From NCBI RefSeq assembly GCF_024139115.2, contig NC_085141.1, positions 373,258,949 to 373,322,948 of the forward strand: DNA of 64,000 bases, in the 5' to 3' direction. The translations under genes were made by a program, and so were the position numbers. Within the stretch, counting starts at the first letter, position 1. The number at the start of each line of letters is the position of its first letter. Of this stretch, positions 44,261 to 55,269 are shown piece after piece. The notes under the pieces were generated by a model. It ran no database searches and had not been told where the DNA came from. It saw nothing but the letters and a program-made list of their open reading frames with translations. The DNA comes from Armigeres subalbatus. Lineage: Eukaryota; Arthropoda; Insecta; Diptera; Culicidae.

Positions 44261-47218
44261 TTTTTTAACTATTTGACCAAATGGTCTGACACCGTCCTGA
44301 TGGTACTATGTGTTCTCCTAATTTTGCTAAACGGACTTCACTCAGTCCATTATTTCAAGCTTTCTCTGACAGCTTCTTCCACTGTCTTGGGTAATGCTTG
44401 TGTCGCTCTCACCAACTTTCTTGGCTGCATATAAAACTACTAGCTACTAGCATTTCAAAGCTGGGTATTCCAGTCTCAACTTTTCAGCTAGAAACAGAGT
44501 TGATCCTAAATGCTCCATACATTATTCTTCAGGACAATTACGATACAGTCCAATAATGGCTACCTCAGTGGTCGTCTTCGTCGTCGCCCTCACCACGCAT
44601 TTTTCATCGCACAAATACAAATTTATAAGCAATTAGCACACCTAAAAACTATTTTTGCAGCTATTCATCGAATTTGACATAACTGTAATTAATCTGTGAG
44701 TCCAACGAACTTTGATCGCGATGTCCCACGTGATTTGCCATTCCAGTAACGAAGTTACTTATCCATAAAACACTCAACATTTTCTTCCAAGAGTATGCCA
44801 ATACGTAACGCTTGAATTTTGAGTTTCTAATCATTTCTGTTATTTTTAGGATTCTGAAACGTTAACAACAGAAGCTGTCAAAATTGTGATTTAAGGTTTG
44901 GCGAAGAAAAAATTAGAATTTCCAAAACTAACAAATTGGTTGATTTTTTGTTGCATCTTGAGAATTTCCAATAAATTCGTAAAGAAATTTGTTTTTTTTT
45001 TTTTTTCATTTATTTTTGCGCTTATGTGATGTGTGAGGAGAGATCGCAGCAAGCCATGCACACGGACGATTGCTTTTAAATTTGCTGTCACGGTTTTTGT
45101 TCGTTTCCGCAAGAAATAGATTCGGCTGATGTATATATTTTGCATATGTATTAGAAGAAAAAAGTTTAAGTTATCTGAAGTTTGAGATTTACGAGTTTGG
45201 TGACTTTTACTCAAGTGGATTCTTATTTGAGCGTGCGAAATCGTTTGTGTAGTTTAAATACGGGGATGTATTTGGTGAAGACAAAGATATCAATTAATTA
45301 GAAAAAGAAGTCCAAGAAATAGTGTTTTGGGATTTTGAGTTAAGTTTTTGCAAATATAATATTTTTTCTTCATTTCTTAAGGCGTTACAAAACGTCGGTA
45401 AAAAGTTGTTCTGGCTAAATTCGTCATTTCTCATATTTAATGAATTCTTCCATTTCTTGCTCCCAAAATGATAATTAACTCGTCTACGATTTGTGAAGAT
45501 GTTCGCGCTTCACTTCACTTATGTAGCCTTAATTAACAAAGTCTGTATGGTTTCAACATCTAATTGCCCCTAATCATCAGCAATTTGATCAGGAAAGATG
45601 TAAAAACTATATTGCGGGATAAAGAGGAAATCCGACTCAACAATCGAACTGAACGTACCAACAGTGCTCCACGATTCATTCCCGGTAATCTCCCCGAAGA
45701 GCATTCAATCATCGATGTGATCCCGGATTCCAATGATATAACTTTTCCGGACCCCATTCGCCGGAGCACTGGGAGTAATCACCCGCAGCATACAGCATCC
45801 AACAGTTCGGATCAAAGTTTCCCGAACCGAACGAGTTCACTCTGTCCGGGATGGTGATTCCAATCGACCACCATGGAGTTTTGCACTCTGGATTGTTGTG
45901 TTTGCGTAATACCTACGGTGCTATGTGTGGCAGGAGAAAGAGCAACTTAGTTGCAACTATTTCATCCGCTTCGTTGAAGAAACTGCAAAACTTTTTCCAT
46001 CAATCACGTACTTTTCCCAGACATTCCCTAATGACGCTGCTGCTCGCACTATCTCCGGTGAATTTGACAACACTTTAATGAGGTCCTAAATTTTCCATTT
46101 ACCACAGGAGCACCTTCTTCGGTCATATTTCACAAGTTAGTTGAGGTTAGTGGCAGGGGAAAATGTAGTTGAAGTCGTTTGGAACAAGTTTGGTTGGTTT
46201 GACGATTATTGCCGATGTTGAAGCGTCGGCAGCTTGGAAAATCTTTCAAATAAGCACTACAGATCGCTTTTTCGAGTAACTCATTATCAAGTTTACGTTC
46301 TGGTTTCATAGTTCCACATTATTGTGTTCATTGCAAAACTTTCGTCAATTCTAAATGCTTCCTTCTCGTAACACCATTAGTGACGAAGCAATGTTTAATT
46401 CAATTTTACCTATCCTGCAACTTTCTCATACTTTGAAGAAAATAATAAAAATGTTTTTACTCGCCCGTTAAAACATCATCGTCAGAAAGTAGTAGGCGAT
46501 GAGCTGAAGCATAAAAACCACGTTAGCATCCGAAGCAGCCATCCAGTTGAAAAAGTAACACAAAATTTCAGACCCAGTAAATAAACTATTTATTCACAGA
46601 TCACAGCTTGCTGCGTGGTGTTGACTGGCGCAAAAACTGCTCGCTGCTTTGTAGGAAATGAACGTTTTCAACTGTGTCTTCCTGCTTGCGCTTCCATTCG
46701 CAGAAAACTCCCCCGCCCAGCATCAACACCGTTCGTTCGTTCGTTCGTTCGTGATGATAGTGAGAAAGTTTCCCGAAAACGTTGCAATTAACATTTGCGA
46801 GTGACGAGCTCTGGTAGAGTGGCTCTGCTAAATTGAATCCGTTAAGTGTTTTTCGGCTTTGGTTGAGAAGGGGGAAAGTTCGGAAGACTTGTTACCGATG
46901 TTGTTGCGAGAAATTAAATACTTTCAAATTGAACACCGTGGGGCGAATTAGTTCTTAAAATTTCGGCAGAGCTGTCGATGAAAGGGTGGCTTTTTGGAGG
47001 CGAAAAATTCTGAGAAACTTCCATCCTCAATAATGGAGATGCATTATAATTTATTTCATCGAAACATATCACTTGAAATATATTTGGAACTAAAATTTAA
47101 ATGTTCCACAAAAATATAGGAAAAATAATAATTTAAAATTGACTAACAGATCAAATAATAATGTAGGTAGTAGGGTAAAAAAAAATTATAGTAAAAAAAA
47201 ACATGAAAAAACTGAATA
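44261..47218. other. Unrecognised sequence
   Basis: No gene is supported. A moderate-GC stretch at 45560-46080 has ORFs of 97, 75 and (reverse) 69 codons without domains. A (GTTC)n microsatellite of about 24 bp lies at 46731-46752. Otherwise AT-rich. Confidence 0.5.
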
Positions 47219-47399
47219 CACTCAACCCTCTTTTTACGGCAGTTTTTTTACGTCACTTCGTTTTACGCCCTCCTTTTTACGGCACGTGACGTAAAAAGAA
47301 TTTGAAACATTATTGACATCAAAAAGTAAGCCTATAAGAAGGCACTCTTAGAAACCCAAAGAACAAAGTAGATGCTTTGTATACACATCATTTGCCTTC

Positions 47400-47700
47400 A
47401 ATAATTGTTCGGTTCCAGGTCATCCAAGAGTTTCCTGAAGTCTACACGCGTAACCGAGGACCTAAGGTCTACAAGCGTGGCGAAAGAGCTGTTATCTATT
47501 GTAAAAAATGGTTTATGCCCAATTTGATATATTGAACCAAATTCCCTGGATTATAGGTCTTGAGGTCTACCCGCGATACCGAAGGGCTGTTATCTCTTTT
47601 ATTAAATGGTTCATGCTCTATATGATCTATTAAACCAAACTCAATATACCTTAAGCAGCCGTTCCTTTCCTGGTCACCCAAGAATTCCCTAGACTCCTCA
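47400..47700. repeat. ~120-bp repeat family, left group
   Basis: Two to three diverged units share CCAGGTCATCCAAGA, GAAGTCTAC or GAGGTCTAC, GAGCTGTTATCT and AAATGGTTCATGC. The family returns at 48590-48930 with CATGCCCTTTTTGATCCATA and AACTATTGTTCC. No gene. Confidence 0.65.
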
Positions 47701-47724
47701 GCCGCGGATTCATCCCAAATATGT

Positions 47725-48400
47725 CCTCCGAGTATTTGTCTTTCACTTGCGTCTCAAATGTAGGAATATGAGTTGTTCTGCTGCCCTTGAGTTTGAATCA
47801 AATGGTCTGCCGAATCAACCAAGGCTTTCATGATGTCCCCAGCCGCGGTATCAACTCAATTATGTCCTCCGAGTATTTGTCTTTCACTTGGGTCTCAAAT
47901 CCAGACATATGAGATGTAGTAAGATCTCCAAATCGTCCTGGAATTTGAATCAAATGGTCTGCAGAATCAACCAAGGCTTCCATGATGTCCTCCGCCGCGG
48001 TATCGAATCAACCCAATTATGTCCTCCGATCATTTGTTTTTCACTTGGGTCTCAAATCCAGACATATGAGATGTAGTAAGATCTCCAAATCGTCCTGGAG
48101 TTTGAATCAAATGGTCCGGCGAATCCACCAAGGCTTCCATGATGTCCATAGCTGCGGTATCAACCCAATTATGTCCTCCGAGTAATTTTCTTTCACTTGC
48201 GTCTCAAATCCAGACATATGAGATGTTGTAAGATCTCCAAATTGTCCAGGAGTTTGAATTAAGTGGTCTGCCGGATCAACCAAGGCTTCCACGATGCCCC
48301 ATGCCGTGGTATCAGCACAATTATGTCCTCCGAGTAATTTTCTTTCACTTGCGTTTCAATTCCAGGCATATGAGTTGTTTAACCAAGGCCTTCATGATGT
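47725..48400 (+). repeat. ~150-bp tandem array, forward block (about 5 units)
   Basis: The word TCCTCCGAGTATTTG or a variant begins units near 47725, 47866, 48020, 48174 and 48325 (spacing 141-154 bp). Each unit then has TCAAATCCAGACATATGAG, AAGATCTCCAAATCGTCCTG, AATCAAATGGTCTGCCGAAT and CAACCAAGGCTTCCATGATG. Units are 85-95 percent alike by eye. Confidence 0.9.
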
Positions 48401-48448
48401 CCTCAGCAACCCCAGTAACAACCTGCGCAGCACAAGTCAAACAATCAT

Positions 48449-48545
48449 CCCAAGGAACATTTGTAGTTCTATAACGGTCATGAAAACCATTATTTGCACT
48501 ACATGACTTCGGTAAAATCAGCATAAAACTAAAATGTTTGTAGGG
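48449..48545. mobile_element. 97-bp MITE, copy 1
   Basis: Ends CCCAAGGAACATTTGTAGTT and, reversed, CCCTACAAACATTTTAGTTT. It has the same length and ends as the copy at 51261-51357 and is flanked by AT on both sides. It lies in the middle of the inverted array, near the point where orientation changes. Confidence 0.75.
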
Positions 48546-48589
48546 ATGGTTCTAGCAATTTGATTGTGACTAAATTCGGCAATTCATAT

Positions 48590-48930
48590 GGGCCATGCCC
48601 TTTTTGATCCATAGCACTAAAGTGAATATGGCTTCAACTATTGTTCCCTTGCAGATCATCCATGAATATCATCCATCCCTGAAATATTATCTCTTTAAAA
48701 AAAACTTGCTCATACCCGTTTTGATCCATAGGACTAAATTAGATACCTCTTCAACTATTGTTCCATTCCAAGTAATTTGAGAAAGTCATGGAGTACAGGT
48801 CTTAATATCTACAGGATTATTATTTTTAAATGGTTCATCCCCTTTTGATCAATAGATCCATATTAGATACGCATTCAAAAATTATTCCACCCCAGGTCAT
48901 CGAAGAAATATCTGAAATCTAGACTTCGTG
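48590..48930. repeat. ~120-bp repeat family, central group
   Basis: Three units share TTTTGATCCATAGCACTAAA or similar, CTTCAACTATTGTTCC and a CAGGTCATC-type end. Related to 47400-47700. They occupy the centre between the forward and reverse satellite blocks. Confidence 0.65.
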
Positions 48931-48939
48931 GCCGGGGAC

Positions 48940-50650
48940 ATAATGGAAGCCTTGATTGATTCGGTAGACCATTTGATTAAATCTCTAGAACAATTGGGAG
49001 ATCTTACAACATTTTTTTTTATTTCTTTATTGTAGAGGTTTGCAGCCCTGGGCTGGCTCACCTCTAGCATCTTACAACATGTTACATGTCAGAATTTGAG
49101 ACGCAATTCGCAAACTATCCAAATTCCAGGAAAACTTTGAGATCTTTCAACACCTCATATGCCTTGAATTAAGACGAGTGAAAGACAAAAACTCGGTGAA
49201 TATAATTGAGTTGATACCGCGAGTGAAGAAATCATGAAAGCCTTGGTTGATTTGGTAGACCATTTGATTCAAACTCCAGGACAATTTGGAGATCGTACAA
49301 TATCGAATATGCCTGTATTTGAGACGTTAGTAAAAGACCAATACTCAGAAGACAAAGTTGGGTTGACATCGAGGCTGGAGACATCGTGGAAGCCTAGGCT
49401 GATTTTGTAGACCATTTGATTCAAACTCTAGGACAATTCATATACATGGGCTTGAGACGTAGGTGAAAGACAAATACTCGGACATCGTGCAAGCATCATT
49501 AGATTCGATAGACCATTTGATTCTATCTCCAGAACATATTGGAGATCTTAAAAAATCTCATATGCCTGGATGTAAGACGTAAGTGAAAGACAAATAATCG
49601 GAGGACATAATTGGGTTGATACCGCGGCTGGGAGCACCATGGAAGCCTTGGTTGATTCATTAGATTTTTTGATTTAATCTCCACGACATTTTGGAGATCT
49701 TACAACACCTCATATACCTGGACTTGAGATGTTAGTAAAATACTAATACTCAGAAGACAAAATTGGGTTGACACGTGGCTCTGGACATTGTGGCAGCCTT
49801 GGTTGATTATGTAGACCATTTGATTCAAACTCCAGGACAATTTGGAGATCTTAAAACAACTCATATACCTGAACTTGAGACGCAAGTGAATGACAAATAC
49901 TCGGAGGGCATGATTGGGATGATACCGCGGCTGGGGGCACTATGGAAGCCTTGGTTGATTCTTTTCACCATTTGATTTAAACTCCAGGACAATTTGGAGA
50001 TCTTACAATATCGAATATGCCTGTATTTGAGACGTTAGTAAAAGACCAATACGCAGAAGACAAAATTGGGTTGACACCGAGGTTGGGGACATCGTGGAAG
50101 CCTTGTTTGATTCTGTAGACCATTTGATTCAAACTCCAGGACAATTTGCAAATCTTAAAACATCTCATATACTTGGACTTAAGACGCAGTTGAAAGACAA
50201 ATACTCGGAAGGCATGATTGGGATGATACCGCGGCTGAGGACATCATGCAAGCCTCAGTAGATTCGGTAGACCATTTGATTCAAACTCCAGGACGATTTG
50301 GAGATCTTACAACTTCATACATGCAAGAATTGAAGACGGATGTGAAAGACAAATAATCGGAGGACAAAATTGGGTTGACACCGAGACTGGAGACATCATG
50401 GAAGCCTTGGTTGATTCGGTGGACCATTTGATTCAAACTTCAGGACAATTTGGAGATCTTACAACACCTCATATGTCTTGTTTTGAGACGCAAGTGAAAG
50501 ACAAATCCTCGGAGGACATTATTGAGTTCATACCACGACTTGGGATATCATGAAGGCTTTGGTTGATTCGGTAGACCATTTGATTCAAACTCCAGGACGA
50601 TTTGGAAATCTTATAACATCTGCTGGATTCGGAGAAATCTTACAATACCT
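48940..50650 (-). repeat. ~150-bp tandem array, reverse block (about 11 units)
   Basis: The same unit as in the forward block, now as GAAGCCTTGGTTGATTCGGT, AGACCATTTGATTCAAACTC, CAGGACAATTTGGAGATCTT, GACGCAAGTGAAAGACAAAT and TTGGGTTGATACCGCGGCTG. Units start near 48945, 49236, 49390, 49490, 49640, 49796, 49945, 50095, 50250, 50400 and 50550. At 48995-49070 there is a short unrelated insertion with TTGCAGCCCTGGGCTGGCTC. The forward and reverse blocks could pair over several hundred bases. Confidence 0.9.
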
Positions 50651-50794
50651 CATGTAAGACGCAAGTGAATGTATTTAAAAGTATCCTCACTATCAATAAA
50701 TTAAGTGAAATACTAGAAATTTTAGCAAAAATTCTTTTTACGTCACATTCGGTTTACGTCCCCCCAATAAGTGACGTAAAAAGAGGGTTGACTG

Positions 50795-51089
50795 AAATTT
50801 CGAACTCTTAAAACTATGCAGAGACAAACATTCACTTTTTGACAAACTTAAAATATTAAAATTTCATATAATTCTTTGTTCATACCCTTCCTTAATCATA
50901 AAGTACTAACGCTTCATACGCAATAAAATAGTCTATTTGAATACCATCACATTTACCAAAAGAACTTCAAGAGTCAATATACAGTTACGTAAGCGTAGTA
51001 AGCAGTTTCGTGCTTCAAAACCTCTGAGATTTTTCACACATTTTTTTATCGTATTACCAATTATACAACAGCTGTTCTTGCGAGAAGTT
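50795..51089. other. AT-rich spacer
   Basis: No feature seen between the TIR element and the first coding remnants of the next retrotransposon. Confidence 0.4.
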
Positions 51090-51260
51090 GTTCCATAACC
51101 AGCTAATAACTATGGGATTTCAGTCATTTCCCCGGATCCATCGAATCTGCTTTGGCAACATTTCACACCCCTTTTTCTGGCATTTCTGTGTCAGATACAC
51201 AATGTGCTTCCCGAAGGTGCATTTCCAGTCGAACCAGACCTCGAGATATTTAGAAGACAT

Positions 51261-51357
51261 CCCTAGTAACATTTTGGTTTTATGCTGGTTTTATAACACT
51301 CTTGCAGAGTAAATTATGGTCTTCAAGAGCGTTATAAAACTAAAAATGTTACTTGGG
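51261..51357. mobile_element. 97-bp MITE, copy 2, inside an RT gene
   Basis: Ends CCCTAGTAACATTTTGGTTT and, reversed, CCCAAGTAACATTTTTAGTT. It is flanked by AT (51259-51260 and 51358-51359). Taking out the element and one AT restores the host reading as ITHSMSSKYLEVWFD in one frame, so this is a true insertion. Same length as the copy at 48449. Confidence 0.85.
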
Positions 51358-51474
51358 ATGCTATGAGTAATTGTCACCCATCTGTTAGAGCGGGAACTTT
51401 GCCGGCTTATGTTTTTTGAAAAGACAACCATCTCAGTTTTCTCCGGAGAGAATTCGATACCCAGCTTCGTAGCT

Positions 51475-52212
51475 TTACTTACTTACTTATGGATCCTGTA
51501 CACCTTCGGTGGTGCAAAGGGCCGACTTGAAAGATCTCCATCCTGAGCGTTGCCCAGCTTTAGCTTTAATCTGTTGCCAGGTTAGATTTCTGTCGACTTC
51601 TTTTTTTTCTTTATGGAGGCTTCGCCGTCATGAGCCTCTGGGTCTGCCTCTGCCGCGATGTCCCGCTGGGTTCCAGTCTAATGCTTGTTTACAGATTTCG
51701 TTTCCGCCCCTACGTAGAGTGTGGCCGACCCAGCCCCACTTCCGGTCCCGAATTTCTGTTGCTATCGGCCTCTGGTGACAACGACGATGGGGCTCGTTGT
51801 TTGAGATCCAGTTGTGAACCCACCAGGCCCGAATTATATACCGCAGGCATCTGTTAATGAACACCTGCAGCCGTGGAGTGTTCTCCACTGATACACACCA
51901 TGTTTCACTAGCGTATAACAGCACAGATTTCACGTTAGAGTTGAAAATGCGTATTTTGGTGCGTTCACTTATCTACCTGTTTTTCCAGATATTTCTTAAA
52001 CTCGCAAAAGCAGCCCTTGCTTTCTTGATACGTGCGCCTATGTCGATCTTGGTACCGCCGTCTGACGCCATTTGGCTACCAAGATATTGGAAGCTTTCAA
52101 CATTCTCTACTGATTGCTCGGCTACATTGAAACTGTAAGGGGTCACCGTGTTTACATCCAACGATTTGGTTTTGTTGACGTTGATGACTAAACCTGCCGA
52201 AGAGGAGCGGTC
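51475..52212 (-). mobile_element. 5'-truncated RTE-clade copy A
   Basis: Minus-strand reading: SSSAGLVINVNKTKSLDVNT, VENVESFQYLGSQMASDGGT, ARAAFASLRNIWKNR, a TAG, then IFNSNVKSVLLYASETWCVS, INRCLRYIIRAWW and RDRKWGWVGHTLRRGG. This is the C-terminal third of an RTE reverse transcriptase. A second stop follows GRGRPRGS. The 3' end after GTACAGGATCCATAAG is a (TAAG)n tail, the usual RTE ending. It lies within the host RT and replaces about 60 host residues, so it came with a deletion or later rearrangement. Confidence 0.85.
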
Positions 52213-53177
52213 GTGGTCCAAGTGGGGGAGATCCATGTAGCTGATTCATGAAGTTGCCGAGTCACCATGAGAAAAACTCATACGCTTCTCTGACAACAAA
52301 TTGTACAAATAGTTGTTTAAAATTGGTGAAAGTCCACACTAGTAGTTTGTCGGATAAGACATCAACGCAAACTGAATCAAAAGCCCCCTTAATGTCCAAA
52401 AAACTGAGTACATTTGCTCTTTTTTTAGCGAAAGTAAGCCGAATTTCTGAAGAAAGCAACGCAAGACAGTCGTTCGTTCACTTGCCCTTGCGGAAACCAA
52501 ATTGTGTATCTGACAACAAACTATTCGATTCAACCCATTTGTCTAACCGGAAGAGAATCATCTTCTCCAACAGCTTCCGAAGACAGGACAGCATCGCGAT
52601 GGGGCGATACGAGTTACAATCCGACGCGGGTTTTCCGGGCTTCTGTATGGTTATTACCCTCACTTTCCTCTAATCATCCGGAACAATGTTGCACTCCAGT
52701 AACTGATTGAATAAGCTCAATAAGCGCCTCTTCTCGACGTCTGGGAGGTTTTTGAGTAAATTGAACTTGATTCTATCCATCCCAGGAGCGGAATTGTTAC
52801 ATGAAAGGAGAGCAAGCGAGAATTCAATCATCGAAAACGGGCGATCCATATCATCCCTGTTAGCAAAAGAATCACGTGACCCTTTCTTCACCGGCACCGA
52901 ATCTGGACAATCTTTCTTCAAACTTGGATCTCGAGCGCAATGTACCGTTTGTGAAGTACGATCGAGCCGTGTTTCCGAAATTCTTTGAACGCGGTGGATT
53001 TCTTGCGATAAAGTTGTGTACACTCGACATCCCACCACGTGTGTGGATTCCTATGAACCGAAGCTCCTAGCACTGGCCGACGTTGTGCATGAAGAGCGCT
53101 GTCAAGAATCAACTGGAATAGAAACTCGTACTCTTCTCGCGGGGGAAGTGCTTCTATCGACATTACGCCATCAATGA
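52213..53177 (-). pseudogene. Host element ORF2: linker and N-terminal RT
   Basis: Reading leftward from 53177: SIEALPPREEYEFLFQLILD, HTWWDVECTQLYRKKSTAFK (linker), FSLALLSCNNSAPGMDRIKF (start of RT), VITIQKPGKPASDCNSYRPI, AMLSCLRKLLEKMI, LSDTQFGFRKGK and FLDIKGAFDSV (catalytic aspartate). Frame changes occur near 52990, 52665 and 52480, and a stop precedes ISYM near 52240. The reading ends at the RTE insertion. Confidence 0.82.
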
Positions 53178-53189
53178 TGACCTCCTCAT

Positions 53190-54461
53190 TTTATTTATCA
53201 TCAGACTAAGGCCGGAGTGGCCTGTGCTGCACATAAAAGACTTCTCCATTCAGCTCGGTTCATGGCTGCACTTCGCCAACCACGCAGTCTGCGGAGGGTC
53301 CGCAAGTCGTCCTCCACCTGATCGATCCACCTTGCCCGCTGTGCACCTCGCCTTCTTGTTCCCGTCGGATCGTTGTCGAGAACCATTTTCACCGGATTAC
53401 TGTCCGACATTCTGGCTACGTGCCCGGCCCACCGCAGTCTTCCGATTTTCGCGGTGTGAACGATGGATGGTTCTCCCAACAGCTGATGCAACTCGTGGTT
53501 CATTCGCCTCCTCCACGTACCGTCCGCCATCTGCAACCCACCATAGATGGTACGCAACACTTTCCTTTCGAAAACTCCCAGTGCGCGTTCGTCCTCCACG
53601 AGCATCGTCCAGGTCTCGTGTCCGTAGAGAACTACCGGTCTTATAAGCGTTTTGTAGATAGTCAGTTTGGTACGGCGGCGAACTCTATTCGATTGGAGCG
53701 TCTTGCGGAGTCCAAAGTACGTACGATTTCCAGCCACTATGCGTCTCCGAATTTCTCTGCTGGTATCGTTATCGGCGGTCACCAGTGAGCCCAAGTACAC
53801 GAATTCTTCAACCACCTCGATTTCGTCACCACCGATAGAAACTCGTGGTGGGTGGCTCACATTGACCTCTCTTGAGCCTCTTCCTATCATGTACTTCGTC
53901 TTCGACGTGTTGATGACTAGTCCAATCCGTTTAGCTTCGCTTTTCAGTCTGATGTAGGCTTCCTCCATCCTCTCAAAGTTACGTGCCATGATATCAATGT
54001 CGTCGGCGAAACCAAATAACTGGACGGACTTCGTGAAAATCGTACCACTCGTGTCAATCCCTGCCCTTCGTATTACTCACTCCAAAGCGATGTTGAATAG
54101 CAGACACGAAAGACCATCACCTTGCCGTAACCCTCTACGGGTTTCGAAGGGACTCGAGAATGCCCCTGAAACTCGAACTACGCACATCACCCGATCCATC
54201 GTCGCCTTGATCAACCGTATCAGTTTATCCGGAAATCCGTTTTCGTGCATTAGCTGCCATAGCTGGTCCCGATCGATTGTATCATATGCGGCTTTGAAGT
54301 CGATTAATAGATGATGTGTGGGCACGTTATATTCGCGGCATTTCTGCAATACCTGACGTATGGCGAACACCTGGTCTGTGGTAGAGCGTTCACCCATAAA
54401 TCCCGCCTGGTACTGCCCCACGAACTCTCTTCCAATTGGTGTTAGTCGACGGCATAAAATT
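53190..54461 (-). mobile_element. 5'-truncated RTE-clade copy B with 12-bp target duplication
   Basis: 1,272 bp. Flanked by TGACCTCCTCAT at 53178-53189 and 54462-54473. Minus-strand reading starts ILCRRLTPIGREFVGQYQAG and gives GFMGERSTTDQVF, LLIDFKAAYDTIDR, RRGLRQGDGLSCLLFNIALE, one TGA near 54077, then LFGFADDIDIM (FADD box), VINTSKTKYMIG, EEFVYLGSLVTADND, LIRPVVLYGHETW, RLRWAGHVARM and GTRRRGAQRARW. The 3' end is TGATGATAAATAAA, a short RTE-type tail. Only one nonsense change was seen, so it is young. Related to the element at 1-1238 by clade. Confidence 0.93.
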
Positions 54462-54473
54462 TGACCTCCTCAT

Positions 54474-55240
54474 ATGTGCCCCAATCGATGTGCTTCGTAA
54501 GGTCATATGAAAGGTCGATAGAAACAGATTGATTATGCCTATTGGAAATCGAGACTTCGATCGGCAAATGATCACTACCATGGGGATCTTGGACCACCTT
54601 CCAAGTACAGTCCAACGATAATGAGCTCAAAAAAAAAGATCTAAACGGCTATCTCTTGCTGGAGGAGCCACTCGTGTAACTTCTCCTGTATTCAAAATTG
54701 ACATATTAAAGTCGTCGCAGAGGTCGTATATCATTGTTGAACGGTTGTCGTCGTACAGTTAACCCCCCCCCCCCCCCCGGCTGTTCCGTGGGAGTTAAAA
54801 TCTCCCAGGAGCAACCGTGGCTCGGGCATAACCGACCAGATGTGCGAGAGATCTCTACAAGATATCACGGTGTTTGGAGGAATATATATCGAGGCGATAC
54901 TAAGGTCTTTTTCTCGAATAATCATCTGACATGCGACAACTTCGGCGCCAGACATCGGCGCAAGATCGACTCTATAGAATGATTGCTGGATCCCTAAAAG
55001 CACCCCTCCATATCGATTTGCCCGATCGCGGCGGATTTTGTTGAAATCAGGAAAATGAAGGTTCACATCTGGTGTGAGCCAAGTTTCACATAAAGCAAAA
55101 GCATCACATTGTAATTTGTTAACTAAAAATTTGAAAATATCTAATTTTGGAAGAATACTTCGACAGTTCCACTGTAGAATCGAAATCATGTTACCCTTAT
55201 TGACTAAGTTAGCCATCGAAGGATACAAATGACTCGAGCA
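54474..55240 (-). pseudogene. Host element ORF2: endonuclease
   Basis: Starting near 55200: MISILQWNCRSILPKL, LQCDAFALCETWLTP (catalytic Glu), ANRYGGVLLGIQQSF, LSIASIYIPP and LLLGDFNSHG (GDFN motif). A run of about 18 Cs at 54762-54779 then breaks the frame. The end returns near 54620 as WKVVQDPHGSDHLPIEVSIS with the SDH motif, followed by DWGTYEEV, whose next codon is where copy B of the RTE inserted. The C-run is probably the mutation that killed the ORF, or an expansion after death. Confidence 0.85.
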
Positions 55241-55269
55241 GGGGCATTTTCGGAGCCAGCTGCTTCAGG

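Larger units (their letters stand above)
47219..50794. mobile_element. 3.6-kb TIR element filled with an inverted satellite array
   Basis: The left end CACTCAACCCTCTTTTTACG and the reverse complement of the right end CAGTCAACCCTCTTTTTACG are inverted. Subterminal TTTTTACGTCAC-type words repeat on both sides (47229-47300, 50734-50785). The left flank is TA; the right flank is AA, so a TA duplication would need one change. CAGTCAACCC ends fit the pogo/Tigger style. The inside is not a transposase but tandem repeats: a ~120-bp family at 47400-47700 and 48590-48930, and a ~150-bp family in opposite orientations on the two sides. Non-autonomous. Confidence 0.78.

Noticed and set aside
45564..46078. 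97- and 75-codon ORFs as exons
   Set aside because: No recognisable motif; the candidate acceptor before 45593 is not supported by any family match.
53224..53957. Plus-strand ORFs of 140, 122 and 96 codons
   Set aside because: Antisense shadows of the clear RTE reverse transcriptase on the minus strand.
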